The notes below the pieces were generated by a model, which was not told where the DNA came from, ran no database searches, and saw nothing but the letters and a program-made list of their open reading frames with translations. 20,870 nt of DNA from Chloroflexota bacterium. Lineage in GTDB: Bacteria; Chloroflexota; Anaerolineae; Anaerolineales; Anaerolineaceae. The stretch spans positions 1 to 20,870 of the forward strand of contig JAAZIH010000188.1 in the NCBI GenBank assembly GCA_012800995.1, given 5' to 3'. Positions 1 through 7,600 of this stretch are shown piece after piece. Position 1 is the first letter of the stretch. Every line of letters starts with the position of its first letter. A program made the translations under genes and the position numbers.

Positions 1-2229
1 ATGGGCATCGATTCCGACTGGGTCCATGACCATCCAGATTGGTTCATAAGCCTGGATTACAGTCCTTTCCCAGTTTACTCATTCAATGGTCCAGAGCTTT
101 CAAGTGACCCAAAGGTAAGCATTAAACTTGAAGATCACTACTACACCCGCACAGATGCCGCCGTGGTATTTAAGCACCACGACCATCATACAGGACAAAC
201 ACGCTATATCTATCATGGCAATGATGGCACCAGCATGCCTTGGAACGACACAGCTCAGCTTAATTATCTCAATCCCGAAGTACGTGAAGCAGTCATTCAA
301 ACGATATTACACGTAGCGCGCCAGTTCCCAATCATCCGTTTTGATGCCGCAATGACGCTCACCAAAAAGCATTTTCAACGCTTATGGTATCCCCAACCTG
401 GCACAGGCGGTGACATCCCATCCCGCGCGGAACATGCTATGAGCAAAGAAGCATTTGACCAAGCCATGCCTGAAGAATTTTGGCGTGAAGTCGTTGATCG
501 TGTTGCGGTTGAAGTCCCCGATACTTTGTTACTCGCGGAAGCCTTTTGGCTGATGGAAGGTTATTTTGTTCGCTCGCTGGGTATGCATCGTGTCTATAAC
601 AGCGCTTTCATGAACATGTTGCGCAATGAAGAGAACGCAAAATACCGCCAACTCATCAAAAGCACGCTCACATTTGACCCAGAAATCCTTAAACGCTACG
701 TTAACTTTATGAATAACCCTGACGAAAAGACAGCGGTCGAGCAATTTGGCAAAGGCGACAAATACTTTGGCATCTGCACCTTACTGGCAACCATGCCCGG
801 ATTACCCATGTTTGGACATGGCCAAATTGAGGGCTATAGCGAAAAATATGGAATGGAATATTATCGTCCTTATTGGGATGAACAGCCTGATTTAGGCTTT
901 GTGGACGCTCACCGCTATAATATATTCCCCATTCTCCATAGAAGAAAACTATTTGCTGAGGTTGCAGATTTCAGGCTCTACGATTTCAAAGCTAACGAGC
1001 GCGAAGTTGATGAGAACGTTTTTGCGTACAGTAATACGCTTGGGAATATTGCCGCTTTGGTCATTTACAACAATCGTTTCGGAAACGCCTCTGGTTGGAT
1101 TAAGACATCAGCTCCTTACCTTGTAAAACAAGGCAATGAAGGCAATTTGCACACCCAAAATTTAGCCCAAGCCTTGCGATTGCCTAACATCCGAGAGGGT
1201 TTCTTAGTGATGAGAGACCAGGTCAGTCGCAAGTTCTACCTTAGATCGATGTCAGAAGTTCATGATAAAGGTCTTTTCTTTGACCTTAATGCTTATGAAC
1301 GCATGGTATTAAGCGATTTCCATATCGTGCACGGTGAGCAATACGCTCAACTACATGCTCATTTGCAGGGACGTCCTGTAGACAACATTGACGCAACCTT
1401 GGAAGATTTACAAATGCAACCCCTTCTAAGAGAACTGGAAGGCATGCTCCATAACGTAGCCAACATCTCTCATTCTCAAAGTCAGGATGAGAGAAAGACT
1501 TTCCTGAACTATGCCATAAACAACTGGCGAGAATTATCGCAAAAAGCGCGATTATTAAACATTGAGTGCCGGAGTGATTTGGAACAAAGTTTAAAAGAAC
1601 TTGAGGCTTTAGGAGAAACAGTCCTAAGATTCATGGATCATGAAGAGGAACTTGTCACCCAAACTCACGACCTTCAAAAGTTTACTGAGAAATTGGAAGA
1701 AAAGCCACATGCGCTTATTTACCTGCTAAGCCATGCTTTCATTAGCCGGGTATGTGGTTCAGTCTTCAATCCCGCGAACGTTCATAAAACCCTCTCGCTA
1801 CTCTCTAAGGAACAAATTCGAGCCCGAGTTTATGAGCATTATCGCGCGATTGGCTTACCTATAGACAAAATCCACGAATATTTCGTCAACAGTCGCTGGT
1901 TAACCGCCTGTTTGCACACCATGACATTTGACGAACTAAGTCAGCCTAAGACATTCTTTGAAAAGAATCTTGCCAACCCTGATTTTAGACAAGCCTTGGT
2001 TATCAATCACCATGAAGGCGTTGAATGGTTCAACAAGGAAGCGTTTGAAACCATGCTCTGGAACCTGAAAATGATTCCAAGCATGGAAATTTTGGCAGAT
2101 AAAACCAGCGAAGAAGAAAAAGCACAATGTTTATTAAAGCTTAACGTTTTAATTGCCAGCTTTAGAAAAGCAGAACGTGAATCAGGCTACCTGGTAGACT
2201 TCTTCTTCAACGCTCTTAGTTCAGACTGA
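1..2229 (+). CDS. GH13 alpha-amylase-family glycosidase, N-terminus missing
   Basis: This is the C-terminal 742 residues of a glycoside hydrolase family 13 enzyme, expected to act on alpha-glucans. GH13 region II is seen as RFDAA, with the presumed nucleophile at D115. Region III is LLLAEAFW, with the acid/base at E180. A region IV-like FMNNPDE (236-242) supplies the third acid at D241, although the usual NHD reads NPD. The barrel ends near residue 330. A mostly helical extension without recognised motifs fills about 400-742. The ATG at base 1 is probably internal: the opening residues (MGIDSDWVHDHPDWF) are what normally follows region I (DxVxNH), so barrel strands 1-3 lie outside the window. 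The 3' end overlaps the convergent GH57 gene by 14 bp, so the two probably serve one glucan pathway. The family is secure; the exact substrate (glycogen-type glucan, or a transferase role) cannot be read. Confidence 0.88.
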   Translation: MGIDSDWVHDHPDWFISLDYSPFPVYSFNGPELSSDPKVSIKLEDHYYTRTDAAVVFKHHDHHTGQTRYIYHGNDGTSMPWNDTAQLNYLNPEVREAVIQTILHVARQFPIIRFDAAMTLTKKHFQRLWYPQPGTGGDIPSRAEHAMSKEAFDQAMPEEFWREVVDRVAVEVPDTLLLAEAFWLMEGYFVRSLGMHRVYNSAFMNMLRNEENAKYRQLIKSTLTFDPEILKRYVNFMNNPDEKTAVEQFGKGDKYFGICTLLATMPGLPMFGHGQIEGYSEKYGMEYYRPYWDEQPDLGFVDAHRYNIFPILHRRKLFAEVADFRLYDFKANEREVDENVFAYSNTLGNIAALVIYNNRFGNASGWIKTSAPYLVKQGNEGNLHTQNLAQALRLPNIREGFLVMRDQVSRKFYLRSMSEVHDKGLFFDLNAYERMVLSDFHIVHGEQYAQLHAHLQGRPVDNIDATLEDLQMQPLLRELEGMLHNVANISHSQSQDERKTFLNYAINNWRELSQKARLLNIECRSDLEQSLKELEALGETVLRFMDHEEELVTQTHDLQKFTEKLEEKPHALIYLLSHAFISRVCGSVFNPANVHKTLSLLSKEQIRARVYEHYRAIGLPIDKIHEYFVNSRWLTACLHTMTFDELSQPKTFFEKNLANPDFRQALVINHHEGVEWFNKEAFETMLWNLKMIPSMEILADKTSEEEKAQCLLKLNVLIASFRKAERESGYLVDFFFNALSSD

Positions 2230-3631
2230 GTTCGCGTTCTGCGCGTTCAAGCGTGCGCAAAAATATTATTTCAGCATTCAGTCCGGTCACCGGACTGTTT
2301 GTTTTTCTTAACAAATCCAACAAGCTTTTTTCAAAAGGAACATCGCTCACTTGCTGACAAAGCCAAACTGCCTTTGCTGCGTAAGCAATATTATTCGCTG
2401 GCTCAATGCGATTGAAGTCATCAAAAAACCACCCGCAAGAAGTAAACATTTTCTGTCTTTCAAGTTGTGCTTCAAGCAAAACAGTGATTTTTGGAATATC
2501 CAGGCACTGTGATATTTCACTAAAAACCTCTTCACAAAGTTCTAAAACAGTTTTCTCTCCAAGTATCACATCAATATACCGATGCCTCAACTCCCAGACC
2601 ATTCCTTGAATAAGTTTTTCTTCTATAGGCAGTCCGGAAAAAGCCTGGGTATAAATCGCGTCAACCCAATCTGCGATAGCGTTTATCGCCTGTCGCATCG
2701 GTAATTTCCACCCGGAATTGGCTGTACAACCACAATCTTCAGACCAACGCCCAACGCCATGCATGCAAGACCAGGAACTGGGCTCCACTAATTTAGCCCA
2801 GGAATGCACTTTGTTTTCTTTTAGATACAATGCAGGATAAGTCCAATTTATCGTGTTTTTCTCAGCGCCTTCACCCAAAATATAGTTCAAAAAAATGTCT
2901 CTAAAGCGTTGATGGTGTCCATATAGCTCCCCATCACTGGCAAAAAGTGTCAATCCGTGCCGGCCAGTCTTTTTATGCAAGATATTTTTTATAAAGGCAT
3001 CACCATTTTCAGTAAACTGAGGGACAAAGCTGATCTTTGTGCTGGTTTCCCTATCATAAGGGAACACAACAAAAGGGGGTCTGCCACCTGGCAATTCAAT
3101 CAAAAAAGGGCCAACACCGCCACTATCATCCATTGCTATCACTTGCCAGGGCGCTAATATGGTAAAAGTCAGTCCTTGGTCTGAAAGAACGCACAAGGTT
3201 TCGAGATCTACAGCTGTCTCAGGCAACCACATTCCTGATGGCGCATGACCAAAGCGATATTTAAATTCTTCAATACCCCACCTCACTTGCGTAATCTTAT
3301 CCAGAATGGGTTGAAGCGGTAGAATGCTATGGTTGTATGCTTGTGCAATGGCATTACCAACACCGTTTTTTGTGTAATTAGTTCTTTCTTGGGAAACGAT
3401 CAAATCCGCGGTCTCAGGTACATTTTCAAACATCCATTGGAAGAGTGTCGGACCAATATTAAAACTCATTTTCTCAAAGTTACCTGCTAGAGCATTTGGC
3501 GTGTAACAATTTGCGCAAATTCTCTCATTCCAATTATTGTAGGGTTCAGCGCCTCTTTCTTTGGGTATTTGTTTTGTGATTGGATCTTCTCTTGGAGGTT
3601 GATAAAAGTGGCCGTGGATACAGTATTTCAT
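2216..3631 (-). CDS. GH57 family glycoside hydrolase with compact DUF3536 region
   Basis: A 471-residue GH57 (alpha-amylase/4-alpha-glucanotransferase-type) enzyme. The family's first motif is HGHFYQPPRE (6-15). GMWLPE (133-138) carries the presumed nucleophile E138, and ASDGELYGHH (231-240) the presumed acid/base D233. A block around CMHGVGRWSEDCGC (289-302) and the segment MFTSCGWFFDD are typical of the DUF3536 C-terminal region. At 471 aa it is much shorter than the roughly 800 aa I associate with DUF3536 proteins, so the C-terminal region is compact. There is no signal peptide, so it is probably cytoplasmic. It starts 4 nt after the stop of the upstream SDR gene on the same strand, with only a distant AGGA inside that gene's last codons, so translational coupling is likely. 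Its 3' end overlaps the convergent GH13 gene, which supports a shared role in alpha-glucan metabolism. Confidence 0.87.
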   Translation of the reverse strand: MKYCIHGHFYQPPREDPITKQIPKERGAEPYNNWNERICANCYTPNALAGNFEKMSFNIGPTLFQWMFENVPETADLIVSQERTNYTKNGVGNAIAQAYNHSILPLQPILDKITQVRWGIEEFKYRFGHAPSGMWLPETAVDLETLCVLSDQGLTFTILAPWQVIAMDDSGGVGPFLIELPGGRPPFVVFPYDRETSTKISFVPQFTENGDAFIKNILHKKTGRHGLTLFASDGELYGHHQRFRDIFLNYILGEGAEKNTINWTYPALYLKENKVHSWAKLVEPSSWSCMHGVGRWSEDCGCTANSGWKLPMRQAINAIADWVDAIYTQAFSGLPIEEKLIQGMVWELRHRYIDVILGEKTVLELCEEVFSEISQCLDIPKITVLLEAQLERQKMFTSCGWFFDDFNRIEPANNIAYAAKAVWLCQQVSDVPFEKSLLDLLRKTNSPVTGLNAEIIFLRTLERAERELSLN

Positions 3632-3635
3632 TTTT

Positions 3636-4535
3636 CTAAGTTTTGTCCTTTTTCAGATAATTTAAGTTCTGTCCAAACCTTGCAGGATTGATACCGAAAT
3701 GGCGTGGCATAGAATCCAAATCAGCAACACGATTTTCCGCCAGATAATCAAACCAAAAAGTATTGATTGGGAAATTTTTCTTCATTCCTTGCAAAAACTG
3801 TGTCAATATTCCTAAATAAATCATATTTGACGGCAAAATCTTTGGTTTCTTATGTATAGCCCTGGCAACCGTTTCAACAACTTCATAAAAACTCAATTGC
3901 TCTGGTCCGCCTACCTCAATCACGCGGTTTTTGCTCTCCTGAAGGTCCAAAGACCACAAAAGACTTGTTACAAGGTCATTCACCCATATTGGCTGTACCA
4001 GCATCTTCCCTTCACCTGGCACTAAAATCAATAAAGGAGACATTCTTATTAGTTTAGCCAAATTTTGCGTAAATTCATCACCGGGACCATAAACAAGTCC
4101 CGTCCTAAGGATAGTGTAGTCTATTCCCGAATTAATAATGATGTTTTCTGCAATACCTTTAGCTTTCATCATACCAAAAGCTGATGCTCTGTCCGCACCA
4201 AGATGGCTCAAGTAAAAGAATCGTTTAACACCCATATCCTTTGATACTTTTACTAATATATCTATTTCTTTCACTTCCTTTTCCTGGAGACCTTCCTCAC
4301 CTCCAATTCGCTCTACGCCAGCCAAATGATAGATTACCTCAATATCTTTTAATGCTGCACGTAAGCCTCTTTCATCATCCGGTGAACTAACCGCGATATT
4401 AATAGACATGCCTTCGGTTAAATAATTTATATTTTGAAATGTCGATACAAGTAAGCGATAAGACATGCCCAATTTTTCAAGCTGCTTGCGCATCACACCA
4501 CTAATAAAACCTGTTCCAGCTGTGAGCAAAATCAT
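3636..4535 (-). CDS. Atypical SDR (NAD(P)-binding epimerase/NDUFA9-like) with degenerate motifs
   Basis: A 299-residue Rossmann-fold protein of the atypical short-chain dehydrogenase group (NmrA/NDUFA9-like nucleoside-sugar epimerase relatives). Typical landmarks are an N-terminal beta-alpha-beta, IYHLAGV, FFYLSHLGA and DYTILRTGLVYGPGDEF. Two key sites are abnormal. The glycine motif reads TAGTGFISG (5-13), not TGATGFIGG, so the first and last glycines are Ala and Ser. The YxxxK position has Met (M122) before K126 instead of Tyr. Catalysis by the classic SDR mechanism is therefore doubtful, and it may instead bind cofactor as a sensor or assembly factor. An ATG at 4592 would add 19 residues, but that stretch contains the promoter and is unlike protein sequence. 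I start at 4535, six bases after an extended -10, predicting a leaderless transcript. The GH57 gene follows in the same transcript. Confidence 0.8.
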   Translation of the reverse strand: MILLTAGTGFISGVMRKQLEKLGMSYRLLVSTFQNINYLTEGMSINIAVSSPDDERGLRAALKDIEVIYHLAGVERIGGEEGLQEKEVKEIDILVKVSKDMGVKRFFYLSHLGADRASAFGMMKAKGIAENIIINSGIDYTILRTGLVYGPGDEFTQNLAKLIRMSPLLILVPGEGKMLVQPIWVNDLVTSLLWSLDLQESKNRVIEVGGPEQLSFYEVVETVARAIHKKPKILPSNMIYLGILTQFLQGMKKNFPINTFWFDYLAENRVADLDSMPRHFGINPARFGQNLNYLKKDKT

Positions 4536-4541
4536 GTCGAA

Positions 4542-4550
4542 ATTATAGCA
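4542..4550 (-). promoter_or_regulatory. Extended -10 promoter of the SDR-GH57 unit, leaderless
   Basis: Read on the minus strand the sequence is TGCTATAAT, a perfect extended -10 (TGnTATAAT). No TTGACA-like -35 is seen 16-18 bp upstream, as is usual for extended -10 promoters. Only 6 nt separate the -10 from the ATG at 4535, so transcription should begin at or next to the start codon. No Shine-Dalgarno is available. Confidence 0.65.
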
Positions 4551-4582
4551 GATACTTGGCATTTTACGCCCCGTCTGGCATA

Positions 4583-4610
4583 TTACTTGCACTTAAATAT
4601 GTACAAGTAA
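4583..4610. repeat. Inverted repeat, candidate operator between divergent operons
   Basis: TTACTTGCAC and GTACAAGTAA are 10-bp arms with one mismatch, around an 8-bp AT-only centre (TTAAATAT). The site lies between the divergent SDR unit and the 427-aa gene, upstream of both. Its two-turn symmetric form is typical of a dimeric repressor or activator site. The regulator is unknown. Confidence 0.5.
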
Positions 4611-4630
4611 ATGAGGAAGTTAGATGAGAG

Positions 4631-5914
4631 ATGAACAAAAGATTAGGTTTCCATTATTTTCAAGACACTTTGCATTACCTTGAGAGGGATTTGTCACAAG
4701 TTTTACCCGAGCTTAAATCGCTTGAAAGCGCGTGGTTATTGCTCAAAAGTCCTCATACTGTCGCAATTCCAGAGGAATTTATAACAGGGCTTATAGCAAA
4801 TGGCATCAAACCGATTGTGCACTTCGATTTTCAAGTTAATTCAAATGTCAAACCTGAGGACATCCGCATCCTGCTAACCCAATACGCCAAATGGGGTGTT
4901 AAATACATTATCTTTTTTGACAAACCCAATACAAAAAAAGCCTGGATGCCTGGTACATGGTCTCAAGGTGATTTGGTTGAACGTTTTCTGGATCGTTACT
5001 TGCCTTTTGTAAGATTGGCAGAGCAAAACGGTATGACTCCTGTTTTCCCTGCTCTTGAACCTGGTGGCGATTATTGGGATTTATCCTTCCTGCGCAAAGC
5101 CTTCCAGCTTGCAAAGCAACGTAGAAACCTCGAATTTGGTGCAAACCTCCACATTGCCGTCAGTGCGCAAAGTTTCTCTCACCCAATCGATTGGGGCAGT
5201 GGTGGTGAAATAAAATGGCGAATGCCCCGTCCCTACGCCAAAACAGAAATTGGAGAACAAGACCACTTCGGGATTAATACCTATCAGTGGTATGCTCAAA
5301 TCGCAAAGAACACTCTTAATTGCAGCCCGAAAATAATATTGCTTTACATGGGTGCAGCTGATCTAAAAAAAGGCAAAATGGATGAAAACCTTGACTATGA
5401 CCGACTTGTTAATCTCGTTATCGATGACGCTGATTTATTGGTAGAAGATTTTACAATCGATAAGAATGTCATTGCTTGCCTTTTCTGGCTCATGAACACG
5501 CCTAAGAAACGTGACAGACAAGACACCACCCCAACAACCCTCTTTGAGACCCAGGAGCAAACCAAACCTGAATGGATTGAAGATCTACAAGCTAAGGTTG
5601 AAGAAACACAAAAACATACTGCTGAATTTAATGTGGCTGAAAGCCTCGCCGACTGGGTTCACCCCATAGATCACTACCTGCTCTTACCCTCTTACGAATG
5701 GGGTATTCCTGTCAATACTCTCGACAAAGTGAGACCGATTATTGCAGAATCCCGACCAACAATTGGCTTTTCAATTACAGAAGCATGTAACGCGCGAAAA
5801 GTTACAGTGTGGAACGAGAATGGAGCCTTCAGCGAACAAGACATTCAAACATTACGAGAGGCTGGATGCAATATCGACGAACATATCGTCAACAGCCTTA
5901 GCGTCTCGGTATAG
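4631..5914 (+). CDS. Uncharacterised TIM-barrel-like protein, first gene of the ftsZ operon
   Basis: A 427-residue protein I cannot assign. Residues 1-290 look like a glycoside-hydrolase-type (beta/alpha)8 barrel: short hydrophobic strands each followed by helices, for example IKPIVHFDF (59-67), KYIIFFDKPN (91-100) and MTPVFPALEPGGDYWD (135-150), the last with acidic residues at a strand end. Residues 290-345 are a charged linker. The last 80 residues (HYLLLPSYEWGIP onward, then ARKVTVWNENGAFSEQDIQTL) weakly resemble cell-wall-binding repeat 2 modules. No signal peptide is visible, which argues for the cytoplasm. The start at 4631 has GAGGAAG about 12 nt upstream. It ends 18 nt before ftsZ on the same strand, so the two are probably co-transcribed. 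Function is not known; the glycosidase fold is an inference. Confidence 0.75.
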   Translation: MNKRLGFHYFQDTLHYLERDLSQVLPELKSLESAWLLLKSPHTVAIPEEFITGLIANGIKPIVHFDFQVNSNVKPEDIRILLTQYAKWGVKYIIFFDKPNTKKAWMPGTWSQGDLVERFLDRYLPFVRLAEQNGMTPVFPALEPGGDYWDLSFLRKAFQLAKQRRNLEFGANLHIAVSAQSFSHPIDWGSGGEIKWRMPRPYAKTEIGEQDHFGINTYQWYAQIAKNTLNCSPKIILLYMGAADLKKGKMDENLDYDRLVNLVIDDADLLVEDFTIDKNVIACLFWLMNTPKKRDRQDTTPTTLFETQEQTKPEWIEDLQAKVEETQKHTAEFNVAESLADWVHPIDHYLLLPSYEWGIPVNTLDKVRPIIAESRPTIGFSITEACNARKVTVWNENGAFSEQDIQTLREAGCNIDEHIVNSLSVSV

Positions 5915-5932
5915 TACCCTTAGGAGAAGGAT

Positions 5933-7126
5933 ATGAACTCATCAACAAACTATACACACAACATCAACAAAGCACACTTGCCCAAACTCGTTGTTTTGGG
6001 TTTAGGAGGTGGTGGCTCCAATGCAATTAATCGCATGATAGAAAGTGGTCTGCATGATGTTACTTTCATTGCGGCTAACACGGACGCCCAAGCTTTATCT
6101 AAAAGTCTTGCGCCAATAAAAATCCAGCTTGGTCCTAAATCAACCCGTGGTTTAGGCGCCGGTGGACAACCTACAGTTGGAGAAGAAGCTGCCGAAGAAA
6201 GCACACGTGAACTTGCTGAGCATCTACGCGGTGCTGATATGGTCTTTTTAACAGCAGGCATGGGTGGAGGAACAGGTACAGGCGCGATTTCAATTGCTGC
6301 TAAAGTCGCCAAAGCCAGTGGAGCTGTAACTGTCTCTATCGTAACAAAGCCTTTTTCTTTTGAATTAGGTCGTCGGCAAAAGAATTCTGAAGAAGGTATC
6401 GAGAAGCTCAAAGAATTTTCAGACACACTCATCGTTATTCCCAATGACAAACTCATTGAAATTGCCCCGCGCGATTTACCTCTCGAAATGGCATTTACTC
6501 TGGCTGATGATATTCTCAGACAAGGTGTACAAGGTATTTCTGAGTTAATTACAGAAACAGGCGTGATAAATGTTGACTTTTCGCACATCAAAAATGTCAT
6601 GACCCGAGGCGGAGGCGCTTTGATCGCAGTTGGTCATGGTTCGGGCCCAGACAAAGTTCAACAAGCTATCGACAAAGCATTACACCATCCGCTTTTGGAA
6701 GACATTGACCTCTATTCCGCAACCGCAATGATTGCGAATTTCACAGGTTCTGCAGACATGTCCTTCAAAGAGATAACAGAAGCGATGCAGCGTCTACAGG
6801 AAGCCACTGGTTTTAATGCTGATATTATTCCTGGCATTATCACTGATTCCCGTATGGGTGATAGCATACAGCTCATCTTAATCGTTACAGGGATTTCAGA
6901 AAACAATCCTATTAATATCCCTCACATCAGTCTGACAGGTCAGAACGAAATCAGCTCTCATTTTCAACACAATAGTTCTCATGATAATCAGGCGGTTCCA
7001 CCTGTACAGTCAGAACAGACCGCTGAAGTATCTGAGTTTGAAGTTGATAGTGTTTCTCAGTCAATTGACATGTCAAATGATTTATCAATCCCGGCCTTTT
7101 TGCGTAGAAGAGCAAATCAAAAGTAG
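5933..7126 (+). CDS. ftsZ: FtsZ-family cell-division GTPase with altered T7 loop
   Basis: A tubulin-family GTPase of 397 residues, expected to polymerise as the cytoplasmic division ring. The G-box loops are clear: GLGGGGSNAINRM (23-35), NTD (49-51), GLGAGGQPTVG (73-83) and the tubulin signature GMGGGTGTG (109-117). IPNDKL follows at 169-174. The globular domain ends near 321, a roughly 55-residue linker follows, and the conserved tail peptide SIPAFLRRR lies near the C-terminus. The tail suggests normal contact with FtsA/SepF/ZipA-type partners. The oddity is the T7 loop: INVDFSH (212-218) has His218 where E. coli has Asp212, a residue needed for hydrolysis at the subunit interface. N213 and D215 are kept. 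A strong AGGAGAAGG lies just before the ATG. No ftsA, ftsQ or mur genes are adjacent, so this is either a relocated main ftsZ or a second copy. The family call is near certain. Confidence 0.95.
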   Translation: MNSSTNYTHNINKAHLPKLVVLGLGGGGSNAINRMIESGLHDVTFIAANTDAQALSKSLAPIKIQLGPKSTRGLGAGGQPTVGEEAAEESTRELAEHLRGADMVFLTAGMGGGTGTGAISIAAKVAKASGAVTVSIVTKPFSFELGRRQKNSEEGIEKLKEFSDTLIVIPNDKLIEIAPRDLPLEMAFTLADDILRQGVQGISELITETGVINVDFSHIKNVMTRGGGALIAVGHGSGPDKVQQAIDKALHHPLLEDIDLYSATAMIANFTGSADMSFKEITEAMQRLQEATGFNADIIPGIITDSRMGDSIQLILIVTGISENNPINIPHISLTGQNEISSHFQHNSSHDNQAVPPVQSEQTAEVSEFEVDSVSQSIDMSNDLSIPAFLRRRANQK

Positions 7127-7134
7127 GTGAGTTT

Positions 7135-7356
7135 ATGGATGATGCCACATTACAAAGAGTAATCAAGTCTATACAATCTGACTATCCTAAGACACGTGCA
7201 TGCAAACCCCGCGTTAGCAAGCAAGCTGATGGCAGAAATTTAATTACATTCTCTTATTGCGACACACTTCCTGGTAGCAAAAGCATATCCCAAAGTCTTC
7301 GAATTGTAGTAGATAACCAAGGCAGAATTTTGAAAAAATCAAGCTCCAGAGGCTAA
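7135..7356 (+). CDS. Small 73-aa hypothetical protein after ftsZ
   Basis: A 73-residue basic protein without recognised family, membrane segment or signal peptide. It reads as an N-terminal helix (DDATLQRVIKSIQSDYP), a middle with two cysteines (C23, C47), and a C-terminal beta-like stretch SLRIVVDNQGRILKKSSSRG. The start is supported by AGGTGAG overlapping the ftsZ stop codon, with the ATG 8 nt after that stop, so translation is probably coupled to ftsZ. A single base separates its stop from the next ATG. The tight packing and protein-like composition support a real gene. A role with FtsZ is inferred from position alone. Confidence 0.7.
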   Translation: MDDATLQRVIKSIQSDYPKTRACKPRVSKQADGRNLITFSYCDTLPGSKSISQSLRIVVDNQGRILKKSSSRG

Positions 7357-7357
7357 T

Positions 7358-7552
7358 ATGACAATTGCGGAACAAGATGAAAAAGATGTCAAAAGCATTG
7401 TAGCTACTAATTTCAGCAAAATGTTCGAGCAAGTTGAGCAAATAGAGTTAAGAAACAGACAACTTGCATTTGGAAAAATTTTGGCGTTAAACCTTATTTC
7501 GATAGCCAGTATTGGTCTGGTTATTGGACTTATCGTCTCTCTTTTCATGTAA
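7358..7552 (+). CDS. 64-aa tail-anchored membrane protein, end of ftsZ operon
   Basis: A 64-residue protein with a charged helical N-terminal part (1-38, rich in Glu, Gln and Lys with coiled-coil-like spacing around FEQVEQIELRNRQL) and one hydrophobic helix near residues 41-63 that reaches the C-terminus. This predicts a tail-anchored protein with its N-terminus in the cytoplasm. An AGAGG lies about 6 nt before the ATG inside the end of the previous gene, whose stop is 1 nt away, so the two are translationally coupled. A strong terminator follows 17 nt after the stop. No family is recognised. In an ftsZ transcript, a membrane tether or ring modulator is an attractive but unproven reading. Confidence 0.7.
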   Translation: MTIAEQDEKDVKSIVATNFSKMFEQVEQIELRNRQLAFGKILALNLISIASIGLVIGLIVSLFM

Positions 7553-7568
7553 TTTCACATCCTTCTCT

Positions 7569-7600
7569 AAATAAAACCCGCAGATTTGCGGGTTTTATTT
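7569..7600 (+). terminator. Rho-independent terminator of the ftsZ operon
   Basis: Perfect 14-bp arms, AAATAAAACCCGCA and TGCGGGTTTTATTT, flank a GATT loop and are followed by a T-rich tail (TTATAATT). The GC core CCCGCA/TGCGGG and the position 17 nt after the last stop make this a clear intrinsic terminator. Confidence 0.93.

Noticed and set aside
1..3. ATG at base 1 as the true start of the GH13 gene
   Set aside because: The first residues correspond to the segment just after GH13 region I, and a functional barrel needs strands 1-3 and region I upstream, so the gene must begin outside the window.
4536..4592. Upstream ATG at 4592 as start of the SDR gene
   Set aside because: The added 19 residues overlap the extended -10 element and lie outside the Rossmann fold, whose first strand starts right after the ATG at 4535.
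5950..6600. 216-codon open frame antisense to ftsZ
   Set aside because: It is Ser/Pro-rich with no motif or ribosome site and mirrors the codon pattern of ftsZ, a near-certain gene.
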